From: Flavobacteriaceae bacterium TMED68
GTDB lineage: Bacteria; Bacteroidota; Bacteroidia; Flavobacteriales; Flavobacteriaceae
Reading direction: 5' to 3'
Length of the DNA stretch: 56,399 nt
Assembly (NCBI GenBank): GCA_002167525.1
Contig: NHDV01000006.1
Span: 1 to 56,399 of the forward strand
This document shows, piece by piece, positions 17,964 to 26,453 of this stretch. The position numbers and the translations under genes are program-made. The notes below the pieces were generated by a model, which was not told the DNA's origin, searched no databases, and saw only the letters and a list, made by a program, of their open reading frames with translations. The number at the start of each line of letters is the position of its first letter. Position 1 is the first letter of the stretch.

Positions 17964-18839
17964 GTGAACAATTTACCGTATTTAGTTAATGTACCGCCTT
18001 TTATAATTAGAGATTTAAAGGAAGAAGATTTAAGATTAATTAAAAAAATTTACTTAATTTTCTTTGGTAAGTTTATTGGTTATATTGTTAAGAGAACAAA
18101 AGGAAAAACTTTCTGCTTTCTCATAAATATTTTCTTTAAAAAAAATGGCAAAATAATTTATAAAGATGAAAAATATATTAAAGAAATTAATAAAGAAAGA
18201 GTGGCATACTATCCCAATAAAAGAATATTAAGAATTGTAAAAAGCTTAGATTATCAGTTGAGTTTACTGTTTAATTCTTACTGTTTAGAAAAAATCGACT
18301 TTAAAGATGAAGATATAGTTATAGATTGTGGTGCAAATGTTGGAGAATTAGGTCTCTCATTTATAAATAAAGGATTAAATTTAAATTATCTTGCATTTGA
18401 GCCAGATACAAAAACATACGATTGCTTAGTTTTAAATATAGGAAATGATAAAAACAAGACTTACAATCTTGGTCTATCAAATCAAAATTCAAAAAAAGAA
18501 TTTTTCTTAGATAATGATGGTGGCAACTCTTCTCTTGTAAATTTTGGCTCAGATAAAAGTGCTGAAATTGAAACAATTACCTTAGATTCATTAGAACTAT
18601 CAAGTCAAATCAAATTATTTAAAGTTGAAGCAGAAGGTTATGAGCCCGAAGTTTTAAAAGGATCAAAGAATACGTTAGGTTTAATAGAGTACGTTTCAGT
18701 AGATTTTGGGCCTGAAAGAGGAATAGAACTTGAAAATACTGTTGTTGAAGTCAATAACCTTTTAGTGGAATCTAATTTTGAATTAATTGAATTTAGCAAG
18801 TTCAGAATGATTGGTCTCTATAAAAATAAAGAACTATGA
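17964..18839 (+). CDS. FkbM family SAM-dependent methyltransferase
   Basis: A 291-residue protein. The SAM site is visible as IVIDCGANVGELGLSF (118-133) and AFEPDTKTYDCL (from about 144), followed by ETITLDSLEL, the FKVEAEGYEPEVLKGS motif and VSVDFGPERG, the diagnostic order for FkbM methyltransferases. Members O-methylate sugars or natural-product hydroxyls, so a glycan O-methyl group is likely. The first 100 residues are a basic, partly hydrophobic extension before the core. The start is GTG at 17964. The last 4 bp overlap the next gene as ATGA, indicating translational coupling. Confidence 0.88.
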   Translation: MNNLPYLVNVPPFIIRDLKEEDLRLIKKIYLIFFGKFIGYIVKRTKGKTFCFLINIFFKKNGKIIYKDEKYIKEINKERVAYYPNKRILRIVKSLDYQLSLLFNSYCLEKIDFKDEDIVIDCGANVGELGLSFINKGLNLNYLAFEPDTKTYDCLVLNIGNDKNKTYNLGLSNQNSKKEFFLDNDGGNSSLVNFGSDKSAEIETITLDSLELSSQIKLFKVEAEGYEPEVLKGSKNTLGLIEYVSVDFGPERGIELENTVVEVNNLLVESNFELIEFSKFRMIGLYKNKEL

Positions 18840-19951
18840 AAATATTATCACCAGACATTTTAGAAATCAGAATATCTGAGTATTTAGAAAACTTAAGAAA
18901 AAAAAACAAATTTGAATATTTTCCATCTGTTATGGGAGTAACTAAGGAAGGTGAAAGAATGAATCTTGGATTTAGTTGCTACGTATTAAAATGTGCATAC
19001 ATTTTAAACCTTTTATCTGATGATGATTCAGAAACTAAAAATTGGTCTCAATATATAAATAATTATCAAACAAACATAGAGAATTTACCTAGTAACTCAT
19101 ATGTAGATTTCGATTATTTTAATAGTTTTAGAAATAGATCAGGAATAAATTTTATTAAAGACACAATTAAAGATATATCAACTTCATTGAAAATCAAAAA
19201 ATTCCCAAACATAAATGAAAGAATTGAAACCTATATAAGAGCAGAATCAAAACAAGCTATTTCCACTCTTTATGAAGTTAAATCAGAAACAAAATTTAAG
19301 TATTTAGATTTTCCTAAAACGAAAATAGAAATAGATAATTTTTTAGAAAATCTTAATTGGAGAACCCCCTGGGCTTCTGGCGCACAATTTTCTTCGTTAT
19401 GTGTGTTTGCCAAAACACAGTTAGAAAAAAAACATTTTAAAGAAATTAAACCACTATTAATTGAGTTTATTGAGAAATTGGCAAACCCAAATACTGGAGC
19501 TTATTATCTTGGAAGGGAGCCTTCTCAGCAAGAAATAATAAATGGTTCAATGAAAGTAATTACAGGATTAGATTGGCTTAATCAACCAATACATTATCCC
19601 GAAAAATTAATTGATCTAGCTTTAAAAGTAAATCCTGATTCGGAAGGGTGTGATCTTGTAGATATAGTTTATGTTTTATTTAAGTGCTCAGAACAAACTA
19701 ACTACAGAAAGAAAGATATTGTTAGTTACCTCAATAATTTAATTGATGAAATATATTTACACTTTAAAGAAGAAGAAGGTGGTTTTTCATATTTTATTAA
19801 CAAAAGCCAGACACATTACTACGGAGTTAAGATAACAAATGGCTTGAATGTGGCTGATATCCATGGGACTATACTTTTAACATGGGCTCTTTCTATGATT
19901 TACAATATTCAAGAAGAAGAATTAGTTAGTTGGAAAATATTAAAGCCGTAA
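18836..19951 (+). CDS. Unidentified helical protein, possibly an alpha/alpha-toroid enzyme
   Basis: I do not recognise this 371-residue soluble protein with certainty. Its second half is built of paired helices with short turns, including NWRTPWASGAQFSSL (about 174-188), NPNTGAYYLGREPS, VNPDSEGCDLVDIVYVLFKC, GGFSYFINKSQ and ADIHGTILLTWALSMI. Spaced G/W/D/H residues at helix ends recall alpha/alpha-toroid proteins (terpenoid-cyclase or glycoside-hydrolase-like barrels). Conserved-looking polar residues are C272, D273, D341 and H343. It overlaps the FkbM methyltransferase gene by 4 bp and is followed by the GT8 gene after 3 bp, so it is translated with them and probably modifies or trims the same glycan (inference). 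Confidence 0.7.
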   Translation: MKILSPDILEIRISEYLENLRKKNKFEYFPSVMGVTKEGERMNLGFSCYVLKCAYILNLLSDDDSETKNWSQYINNYQTNIENLPSNSYVDFDYFNSFRNRSGINFIKDTIKDISTSLKIKKFPNINERIETYIRAESKQAISTLYEVKSETKFKYLDFPKTKIEIDNFLENLNWRTPWASGAQFSSLCVFAKTQLEKKHFKEIKPLLIEFIEKLANPNTGAYYLGREPSQQEIINGSMKVITGLDWLNQPIHYPEKLIDLALKVNPDSEGCDLVDIVYVLFKCSEQTNYRKKDIVSYLNNLIDEIYLHFKEEEGGFSYFINKSQTHYYGVKITNGLNVADIHGTILLTWALSMIYNIQEEELVSWKILKP

Positions 19952-19954
19952 AAT

Positions 19955-20908
19955 ATGATTAACTATCTTTATTGTTTTGATACAAATTACAATATTCAAG
20001 CATTGTGTTCTATATATTCACTATTACAAAAGTCGTCTGAAAAAATTAATTTAGAAATTATTCATAATGAGCCAGAATCATTTAAAAAAATATATAAAAA
20101 AATAATTAATCATACAAATTTAAACAACATTAATTTGCATGAGTTTAAGAATCCCGGAATTGAATTTCCAAATTTAAATGGTGCGCATGTTACAGAAGCT
20201 ACTTACTACAGGATGTTTATAAGCAATTTTATATCTAAAGATATTGATTTTCTGGTTTATTTAGATGCAGATATTATATGTTATAAAGATCCCTCAATTG
20301 AAATTAATAAATCCGTTAAAAATCTTTTAAATTCTAATAAAGTAATCTCAGTAAAAACTGAACATAAGAATGAGGGAAGCAACCAAGAAATGTTTAAAAG
20401 ACTTTTGTTACATGGCGACAGTTACTTCAATGCAGGGGTAATGTTAATTAATTTCAAGAAATGGAATGAATCAAACTTAACTAAGCCAATTTTTGAAAAA
20501 ATGAAAGCATTAAAAGAAGATATTATTTTTTGGGATCAGGATGTGCTAAATTCTTATTTTGACGGTGAATATATTGAGCTAAATAACAATTTAAATTACA
20601 ATTTATTTTTAACTGAGAAAAATTCTAAAGTTAAAATTTCAAAAAAATCTGAAAACGAAATGATACTAATACATTATTCAGGCAGTTATAAACCATGGAC
20701 AGTGAGGGGTGCTTACAATTTAAGTTCTGATTTTTATCATCAAATATACAGAGAGCTTTTTCAACAAAACTACCACATAACATCTAATTGGAGAGTCGGC
20801 TCTTTAATTCAGTTAATAAAAGGAATACTAAATTTAAATATTTTCTACATCAACAGGCCATTAGGATTTTTAATTGATTCATTAAAAACCATAACTATGA
20901 AAAAATGA
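19955..20908 (+). CDS. GT8 family glycosyltransferase
   Basis: A 317-residue retaining GT-A enzyme. It starts with YLYCFDTNYNIQALCSIYSL, has the substrate helix TEATYYRMFI, the metal site YLDADIICYKD (DAD 104-106), HGDSYFNAGVMLINFKKWN, DQDVLN and the terminal HYSGSYKPW with the His that GT8 enzymes use for metal binding. GT8 members include LPS alpha-galactosyl- and alpha-glucosyltransferases. It overlaps the next gene by 4 bp. The C-terminal 50 residues are basic and partly hydrophobic, likely for membrane attachment. Confidence 0.92.
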   Translation: MINYLYCFDTNYNIQALCSIYSLLQKSSEKINLEIIHNEPESFKKIYKKIINHTNLNNINLHEFKNPGIEFPNLNGAHVTEATYYRMFISNFISKDIDFLVYLDADIICYKDPSIEINKSVKNLLNSNKVISVKTEHKNEGSNQEMFKRLLLHGDSYFNAGVMLINFKKWNESNLTKPIFEKMKALKEDIIFWDQDVLNSYFDGEYIELNNNLNYNLFLTEKNSKVKISKKSENEMILIHYSGSYKPWTVRGAYNLSSDFYHQIYRELFQQNYHITSNWRVGSLIQLIKGILNLNIFYINRPLGFLIDSLKTITMKK

Positions 20909-21939
20909 AAGATGTAAACTCACAGATAATAAAAAACGACATTATTAGTAGTTATAATCTTGCAAGAAACTGTAATAAAGTATTTGTGGAATCTGTAACA
21001 CACGAACAGTACGAGCAACTAAAAAGCAGTAATTCTAAAATTGTTTCTCAGAATGAGATATTGATTGTATATAAAAATACAAAACTAGAAATATGTGAAA
21101 ATGATATCATCTTTTGCCATAGTTCATTCATACATGAATTATTTTATTTATTAAAAAAAGTAAATAATTTAAAAAATTTAAAACTTGTAACAACACAGTC
21201 AGATGTGAAAATTACAAAAAAACTTTTTAACTCAAAACCAAAATGTGTATCCGAATGGTATTCGATAAACGTTGATTTTGATCATGAAAAATTGATACCA
21301 ATTCCACTAGGTATAGCAAATGACTATTCACCAAAAAATCTTAGGACTGAAGATTTCTTAGATGTAGAAAAAAATATTCAAAAAAAGGAAAAAATTTATT
21401 GTAATTTTAATCCAAACACTAACAACAAAGAAAGAGTAAACATTAGTAAATTATTTAAAAACAATGAGTTATTTGAATTTGACTCACCCACTCTTTCCTT
21501 GAGTGAATATTTTTATAAGTTAAAAGAATATAGATTTATCTTATCACCATGGGGCAATGGTTTTGATACACATAGACTTTGGGAGTCTTTATATTCAGGA
21601 TCAATTCCAATTACTAAAAATCACATAACATATAAAGGTTTGAGTGAAAAAAGCGTCTTATTTGTCGATGATTATAACGAAGTTAATATTGAGTTATTAA
21701 ATGAATTTATGAAAAATTATATCCCTATTGATAGTTCATACCTTAAAACAAGTTTCTGGATTAGAAAAATGAATTCTACTTTATTGTCTAGCCAAAATAA
21801 GACTGTCATTAAGGAGAGCAAAGTTCTAACTTTTTACAGAATTTACGAACAACTATTTTTTTACAAGTTAGAAAGTTATTTAAAGAAAATAAAATACTAT
21901 TTGGGTAAAATTCCTAAATTATTATATGGAGATTCTTAA
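20905..21939 (+). CDS. Exostosin-like putative glycosyltransferase
   Basis: This 344-residue protein has the C-terminal motif RFILSPWGNGFDTHRLWESL with a following GSIPITK (about residues 209-237), resembling the donor-binding half of exostosin-type enzymes. The centre has LIPIPLGIANDYSP. The same GNGxDTHRxWESL block recurs in the gene at 27264-28232, so the two are paralogues. Function as a glycosyltransferase is an inference from this motif and the setting; no enzyme of the subgroup is known to me. It ends the plus-strand run from 16903 and overlaps the convergent GT2 gene by 4 bp. Confidence 0.7.
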   Translation: MKDVNSQIIKNDIISSYNLARNCNKVFVESVTHEQYEQLKSSNSKIVSQNEILIVYKNTKLEICENDIIFCHSSFIHELFYLLKKVNNLKNLKLVTTQSDVKITKKLFNSKPKCVSEWYSINVDFDHEKLIPIPLGIANDYSPKNLRTEDFLDVEKNIQKKEKIYCNFNPNTNNKERVNISKLFKNNELFEFDSPTLSLSEYFYKLKEYRFILSPWGNGFDTHRLWESLYSGSIPITKNHITYKGLSEKSVLFVDDYNEVNIELLNEFMKNYIPIDSSYLKTSFWIRKMNSTLLSSQNKTVIKESKVLTFYRIYEQLFFYKLESYLKKIKYYLGKIPKLLYGDS

Positions 21940-22652
21940 TAATTCCTACCTTCACCATGACCACCGTCATAGTAAAAAAGGGGAGAATCTAAATAAATTA
22001 AATCAGTTAATTTCAACAATGCTAACCAACAGTCATAATCTCCTACTCCATTAGGCAATCCCCTAAAGCCTCCAACTTTATTAAATAATTCTTTCTGGAC
22101 CATAACACTTGAAGTTATTATGCAATTATGAATAGATATAAAATCATAATCCCATATTTCAGGGTATGAGAAGTTTCTATAATACTTTGTTTTTTTATAT
22201 CTTTTCTTAATCTTTTTGTAAAAACGTTCCTGATTATATAAAGGGTATTTTACAGAATTATCGTAGACACCTTCTCCAAACAATCCTTCGGTTGAAGAAA
22301 GCTTATATTTTTTTGATTCTAATAAATCTACCTGTAAAGAAAGCTTATTTTCAAACCATATATCATCATCATCAAGGAAGGCTAAGTATTTACCTTCAGA
22401 TACCTCTACTCCTTTGTTTCTAACTGCATCTGTCGGAAAACCATAGATACTCTTAAGACCTGGGTCCAAATCTAATTTTTTTACTTTTGAAGGAAACTTA
22501 TAGTCATAATACTCTTTTTGATCTGAGGCATCATTAACAATAATTATTTCGTAATTTTTATAGTCTTGATTTAAAACACTATCTACTGCATTTATCAAAT
22601 AATTGAACCTGTTATATGAAGGAATAACAACGCTAACTAAAGGTAAAGACAT
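21936..22652 (-). CDS. GT2 family glycosyltransferase
   Basis: A 238-residue GT-A enzyme. It opens with VSVVIPSYNRFNYLINAVDS, then EIIIVNDASDQ, GKYLAFLDDDDIWFENKL with the DxD region, HNCIITSSVMVQKELF and GGFRGLPNGVGDYDCWL, a standard GT2 order. The last residues (FYYDGGHGEGR) close the active site. It is the third gene of the minus-strand run 24737-21936 and lies 44 bp after the protein at 22697-23914. It converges with a 4 bp overlap on the exostosin-like gene. Donor unknown. Confidence 0.9.
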   Translation of the reverse strand: MSLPLVSVVIPSYNRFNYLINAVDSVLNQDYKNYEIIIVNDASDQKEYYDYKFPSKVKKLDLDPGLKSIYGFPTDAVRNKGVEVSEGKYLAFLDDDDIWFENKLSLQVDLLESKKYKLSSTEGLFGEGVYDNSVKYPLYNQERFYKKIKKRYKKTKYYRNFSYPEIWDYDFISIHNCIITSSVMVQKELFNKVGGFRGLPNGVGDYDCWLALLKLTDLIYLDSPLFYYDGGHGEGRNY

Positions 22653-22696
22653 AATTAAATTATAACGATTATTTCTAAATCCTAATTAATAATCAA

Positions 22697-23914
22697 TTAT
22701 GTTGTTTGAGCAATAATATTTTGTATACATTTATAACAATTTTCCATGTAATTATTAACATTTACCATCTCTATTTTATTTATTCCTAAAGATTGTAAGT
22801 AGTCTCTATCTTCATTATTAGTTACAAAGAAGAGGCATTCATTTTTATTTAAATCAGCTAATAAATTCTTATTAGTTGAAGAATCACTTTTTGAGAAAGA
22901 AACAAAAATTGTTAACTTATCTAAATATTTTTTGGGAAATTTATTGATTGTACTGAAGTCTATTAACCATACGAAATCAGCATTAATAAGTGTATTGGTT
23001 GAAATATCACTGAAGATCTCATACCATTTCACTCTAAATTCTTTCAGCTCCTGATTGTTTTCAACTGGTGACAGATATATTTTATCAGGATCTTGATGAA
23101 CAATTATTCCAAACAATTTGTGAGTAGCTGGAAGTTTAGATACAATATTTTTTTTATAACAAATAAGAGTTAACAAGGATTGATCTTGTCTATGATTAGA
23201 CCTACTGCTACCTTTTGGAGCTATTAATTCTTTATCTTTTGATTTTTCATACCACTCACTTACTATGTTTAACGCAATATCATAATTTGAATTAAATCCA
23301 ACCATGCCACTTGCAAGATTTCTTTTTTTAAATATTTTTTTGTCAATGTTCATTTTTTCTAAGGTCTTTTTATGAGTCCATTGTGAAATTATTCCTGGGC
23401 TATAAGGTATATATACTCCTAAAGAACTCAATACAATTTTGATTAAAGTAAGTTTTTTAGTTATTTTATCTCCCGCATCTAACCAAAGAACAGATCCTGA
23501 GGATTCTTCTAACACTTCTTTTACTATTGCACTTTTCCAGGCGTATGATCCAAGTTTCCCATCTGTTTTAGACCTTTCAGAATAAAAACTTGGGTAATTA
23601 TTAAAATCAAATTTTACGAGTCTAATTCCAAGTTCAGGATCTTGTAGTTGATTTCTTTGGTCACTATTTATACCTAAATCATAAACAATAAGTTCAGAAT
23701 CTTTTTCATACTTTTTTACAGATTCAATTAGGTTTAAGAGACTTTTAAAATGTGTGTAGTCTGCTCCTGTAACAATTACTAACTTAGTGGAGTAGATACT
23801 CAAATAAGCAATCAAGTTCTTAATTGAAAAATAAATTAATTTAAAAATATCAAAAATAGAATCAAAAAAATTTCTAATTGTTATTTTAGATTTTTTTAAC
23901 CTATGATTTAACAT
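22697..23914 (-). CDS. Putative GT-A type glycosyltransferase with N-terminal membrane-associating helix
   Basis: A 405-residue protein with a basic, hydrophobic N-terminal 40 residues (membrane anchor or amphipathic), then a nucleotide-sugar-transferase-like core: KLVIVTGADYTHFKSLL, LIVYDLGINSDQRNQL, GSYAWKSAIVKEVL, VLWLDAGDKI (DxD-like), LASGMVGFN and HRQDQSLLTL. The order resembles DUF1647-type proteins. The C-terminal 120 residues (after about residue 285) are an extra alpha/beta segment without a match I know. The gene overlaps the upstream GT11 gene by 14 bp. The glycosyltransferase call rests on motif order only. Confidence 0.65.
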   Translation of the reverse strand: MLNHRLKKSKITIRNFFDSIFDIFKLIYFSIKNLIAYLSIYSTKLVIVTGADYTHFKSLLNLIESVKKYEKDSELIVYDLGINSDQRNQLQDPELGIRLVKFDFNNYPSFYSERSKTDGKLGSYAWKSAIVKEVLEESSGSVLWLDAGDKITKKLTLIKIVLSSLGVYIPYSPGIISQWTHKKTLEKMNIDKKIFKKRNLASGMVGFNSNYDIALNIVSEWYEKSKDKELIAPKGSSRSNHRQDQSLLTLICYKKNIVSKLPATHKLFGIIVHQDPDKIYLSPVENNQELKEFRVKWYEIFSDISTNTLINADFVWLIDFSTINKFPKKYLDKLTIFVSFSKSDSSTNKNLLADLNKNECLFFVTNNEDRDYLQSLGINKIEMVNVNNYMENCYKCIQNIIAQTT

Positions 23915-24737
23915 TCTTTATTTTTATCCAGTCTTCATTAAATAATTTTTTATATTCATTATTCCTAAACCAAGGATCAGCAATAATTATTTTTGACTTT
24001 ATATTTTCTTTTATATGTGCAGCCATTAAAGAAAAAGTACTATTTCCAATAATAAAATTTTCATATTTTAACATTTCACTAAAATCTTCCAGAATATTAT
24101 CTGAAGAATAGATATTTTTTGCATCTGAAAAAATATTTTGAGATTTCACCCATTTTATATCATCAGTAAAAATTGAATAATGAAATTTTTTAACATTTTT
24201 TTTCATAAAATTTAATGATCTTACGTAAAAATCAACACTTAATTCTTCTCCGAGAGGTATATAATCCGTTCTTCTAACATGTAAAGCAGTCGAACCTCTA
24301 GAAGGTACAAATTGTATGCTTTCATTAATATTTTTATTCTTCGAGAGTCCTTCTATTAGGAACTTTTTGTTCTCATTTATATACTTAAAATCTTGCCAGT
24401 ATCCAGAAAAAAAGTTTAATGTCTTTGATTGTGAATCATCGAAATTATTTTCATTAAATTTCTTTACAAATAATTTGAACGGAAATTTTTCTAGAATTTT
24501 TGTCAATTGATATTGAAAATTACTCAGCTCTTTAAAACCAAAATAATTAATTGGAAGGATCAAATCCCTTCTTGTGATTGAGGGACTCTCTTCATTAAGC
24601 ACTTTCTTCAAAACACCTGTATTTATAAAAACTTTGAATCCCATTTCTTTTAATGAATTAGCAAAGCAAAGTTGAAACAACTGATTGCCAAAACCACCAA
24701 GTATTGTTACAACAGCATATTTCTTCTTTAATTTCAT
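23901..24737 (-). CDS. GT11 family fucosyltransferase-like enzyme, copy 1
   Basis: A 278-residue inverting GT-B enzyme of the alpha-1,2-fucosyltransferase family. It carries GGFGNQLFQ (14-22), the GDP-sugar-binding HVRRTDY (153-159; family HxRRxDY), SIFTDDIKWVKSQ, and the acceptor-side EMLKYENFIIGNSTFSLMAA (221-240). It probably uses GDP-L-fucose from the fcl gene 8 kb away, or GDP-L-galactose from the epimerase, since the two donors differ only at C6. It is first in its minus-strand run and overlaps the next gene by 14 bp. A second GT11 gene lies at 26453-27274. Confidence 0.9.
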   Translation of the reverse strand: MKLKKKYAVVTILGGFGNQLFQLCFANSLKEMGFKVFINTGVLKKVLNEESPSITRRDLILPINYFGFKELSNFQYQLTKILEKFPFKLFVKKFNENNFDDSQSKTLNFFSGYWQDFKYINENKKFLIEGLSKNKNINESIQFVPSRGSTALHVRRTDYIPLGEELSVDFYVRSLNFMKKNVKKFHYSIFTDDIKWVKSQNIFSDAKNIYSSDNILEDFSEMLKYENFIIGNSTFSLMAAHIKENIKSKIIIADPWFRNNEYKKLFNEDWIKIKNVKS

Positions 24738-24839
24738 AGGTAATCAAATTTTAGTTACATAAGAGAAAGAACTAATCATTTAATTTAATTGTTAAAGATT
24801 TAATATACTTATCTTTATTATTATAAAGTAATTAAGTTA

Positions 24840-25703
24840 ATGAATTATTTATATATTTACATTGGTCAGCTTCCTGAGTACATAAAATTTAGTATTAATT
24901 CTGTTTTGTCAGTTGATAAGAATGCAAACATATATTTATGTACTAACAAGGAGTCATCATATAAAAATTGTAATTTGATAAATCTAAACGACATAAAATC
25001 TGAAAAAATAAATTACTTAACCGATAATAATTATTTTAAGAATACAAATTACGAAAGTAACCCACTATGGATTAATTCTTTATTAAGGATTCTTTATTTA
25101 GAAAAAATTGGTGAAATTTATAATTTAGATTCTTTCGTTCATTTTGATTCAGACATCATTGTTTACGAGCCTTTTGACAGACTCAGCACTCTTGTAAAAG
25201 ATGATATGGTTAACATTACACAACACAGTGCAAACCAACTCATTTTTGGCTATTCCTTTTTTCCTAATTTAGAAATTACAAAACTGCTATGTAAAGAAGT
25301 AGATCTTGTTATAAAAAATATAGAAAAGTATATTAAAGATAATTTGGGAAACCCCTTAAATGAGATGGATATATTAGGAAAAATATTTAAATCAAATCTA
25401 AATATTTTTAATACTTTGCCTATTTTGCCTTATGAAAAAACACCATATATATTTGATCCAGCATCTTATGGTCAATATTTTGGAGGAACAGCACAAAAAC
25501 CTAGAAAAGTGTTTTCAATGAGAATAAAGGAAGACCATCATATTGTAGGAAGAGAAATTTTGTCAAAAAGAATAAAACCAAAGATGATTAATAATGAGCC
25601 TTATGTTTTTCACAATGATGAAAAATATAAAATTGTTAATTTACATATTCACTCCAAGCAGTTAAATAAATTTCTACCAAATAATTATAAGAATTATGTG
25701 TAG
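24840..25703 (+). CDS. Putative glycosyltransferase (GT-A-like)
   Basis: This 287-residue protein has the layout of GT-A enzymes: YLYIYIGQLPEYIKFSINSV, ANIYLCTNKESS, NPLWINSLLRILYL, and a DSD metal site in FVHFDSDIIVYEPF (about 100-103), then LNEMDILGKIF and DPASYGQYFGG, ending HIHSKQLNKF. I cannot assign a numbered family. It ends in TAG; the frame stays open afterwards and the next gene starts only 18 nt later in the same frame. It begins a three-gene plus-strand run that closes with a GT11 gene. Confidence 0.65.
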   Translation: MNYLYIYIGQLPEYIKFSINSVLSVDKNANIYLCTNKESSYKNCNLINLNDIKSEKINYLTDNNYFKNTNYESNPLWINSLLRILYLEKIGEIYNLDSFVHFDSDIIVYEPFDRLSTLVKDDMVNITQHSANQLIFGYSFFPNLEITKLLCKEVDLVIKNIEKYIKDNLGNPLNEMDILGKIFKSNLNIFNTLPILPYEKTPYIFDPASYGQYFGGTAQKPRKVFSMRIKEDHHIVGREILSKRIKPKMINNEPYVFHNDEKYKIVNLHIHSKQLNKFLPNNYKNYV

Positions 25704-25712
25704 CAACAAAGT

Positions 25713-25717
25713 GAGGT
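25713..25717 (+). promoter_or_regulatory. Shine-Dalgarno GAGGT placed for an ATT start at 25722
   Basis: GAGGT, complementary to the 3' end of 16S rRNA, lies 4 nt before the ATT at 25722. It falls in the 18 nt between the TAG of the preceding gene and that ATT, and no ATG, GTG or TTG is available in the frame until 25773, which has no ribosome site. Confidence 0.5.
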
Positions 25718-25721
25718 CCAA

Positions 25722-26453
25722 ATTTTACACCTAAGAAGTTTTGCTACTGATCATCGATATCTTGCTCTTTCTATGGAAGTAATTAAAGAATTAAACAAAT
25801 TATATAAAGATTTTGGTTATAAAATTTGGACAAAAGAAGATCTTTCAAATGAGATAAATTCATATTGCGAAATGTATCAACATGGTTATGGATATTTTAT
25901 TTGGAAACCTTATTTGATTAAGAAAGATTTAAAGAACATTGAAGATGGTGACATTTTATTTTATGTAGATGGCAGGTCAGGCTTAACCAGGAAACAATTA
26001 TATAAATTAAGAAACAAAGTATATAAAATTCCGTGGCTCACAAGATTTATTCAATCTGATGAATTTGATTTAGCAATATGGAGGATGGATCATAACCCAG
26101 AACGAGTCTGGACTAATGGAGATTTATTTGATTTATTTCACATAAAATTAGAAGATGAGGAAGCGACAAGCGGTCAATATTCAGCAACTTTTTTTTGTCT
26201 AAGAAAGACGAAAGAAACTGTAGAACTTGTAAATAGATGGTTTCAATATATGAATGACAATTTAGATCTAACTAGAGACGAAGATAGCAAATTAGATAAT
26301 CATTTAGAGTTCCAACAAAATAGATACGATCAAAGCTTCCTGTCTCTGTTGATAAAAAAACAATACAGTCACATTTCTAAACTTATAATTACAAATAAAG
26401 ATATCTTTGATAAAGAGACATTAATACCACACATGAAAGAGCATCCAAATTAA
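25722..26453 (+). CDS. Putative capsule-type glycosyltransferase (probable ATT start)
   Basis: Read from the ATT at 25722 this is 243 aa. The first strand LHLRSFATDHRYL and the segment FGYKIWTKEDL are followed by HGYGYFIWKPYLI, DGDILFYVDGRSG (DxD-like), DLAIWRMD, SGQYSATFFCLRKT and QNRYDQSFLSLL. This is the order of a GT-A-like family common in marine polysaccharide islands. The first ATG (25773) would remove the first beta strand of the nucleotide-binding fold. In frame, TAG at 25701-25703 bars any earlier start, and the only plausible initiator is ATT, 4 nt after GAGGT. The gene's stop overlaps the GT11 start (TAATG). Confidence 0.7.
   Translation: MLHLRSFATDHRYLALSMEVIKELNKLYKDFGYKIWTKEDLSNEINSYCEMYQHGYGYFIWKPYLIKKDLKNIEDGDILFYVDGRSGLTRKQLYKLRNKVYKIPWLTRFIQSDEFDLAIWRMDHNPERVWTNGDLFDLFHIKLEDEEATSGQYSATFFCLRKTKETVELVNRWFQYMNDNLDLTRDEDSKLDNHLEFQQNRYDQSFLSLLIKKQYSHISKLIITNKDIFDKETLIPHMKEHPN

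Noticed and set aside
24840..26453. One fused gene interrupted by TAG at 25701-25703
   Set aside because: The upstream and downstream products each have a complete GT-like domain with its own first strand, and a ribosome site lies between them; the shared frame is a one-in-three coincidence.
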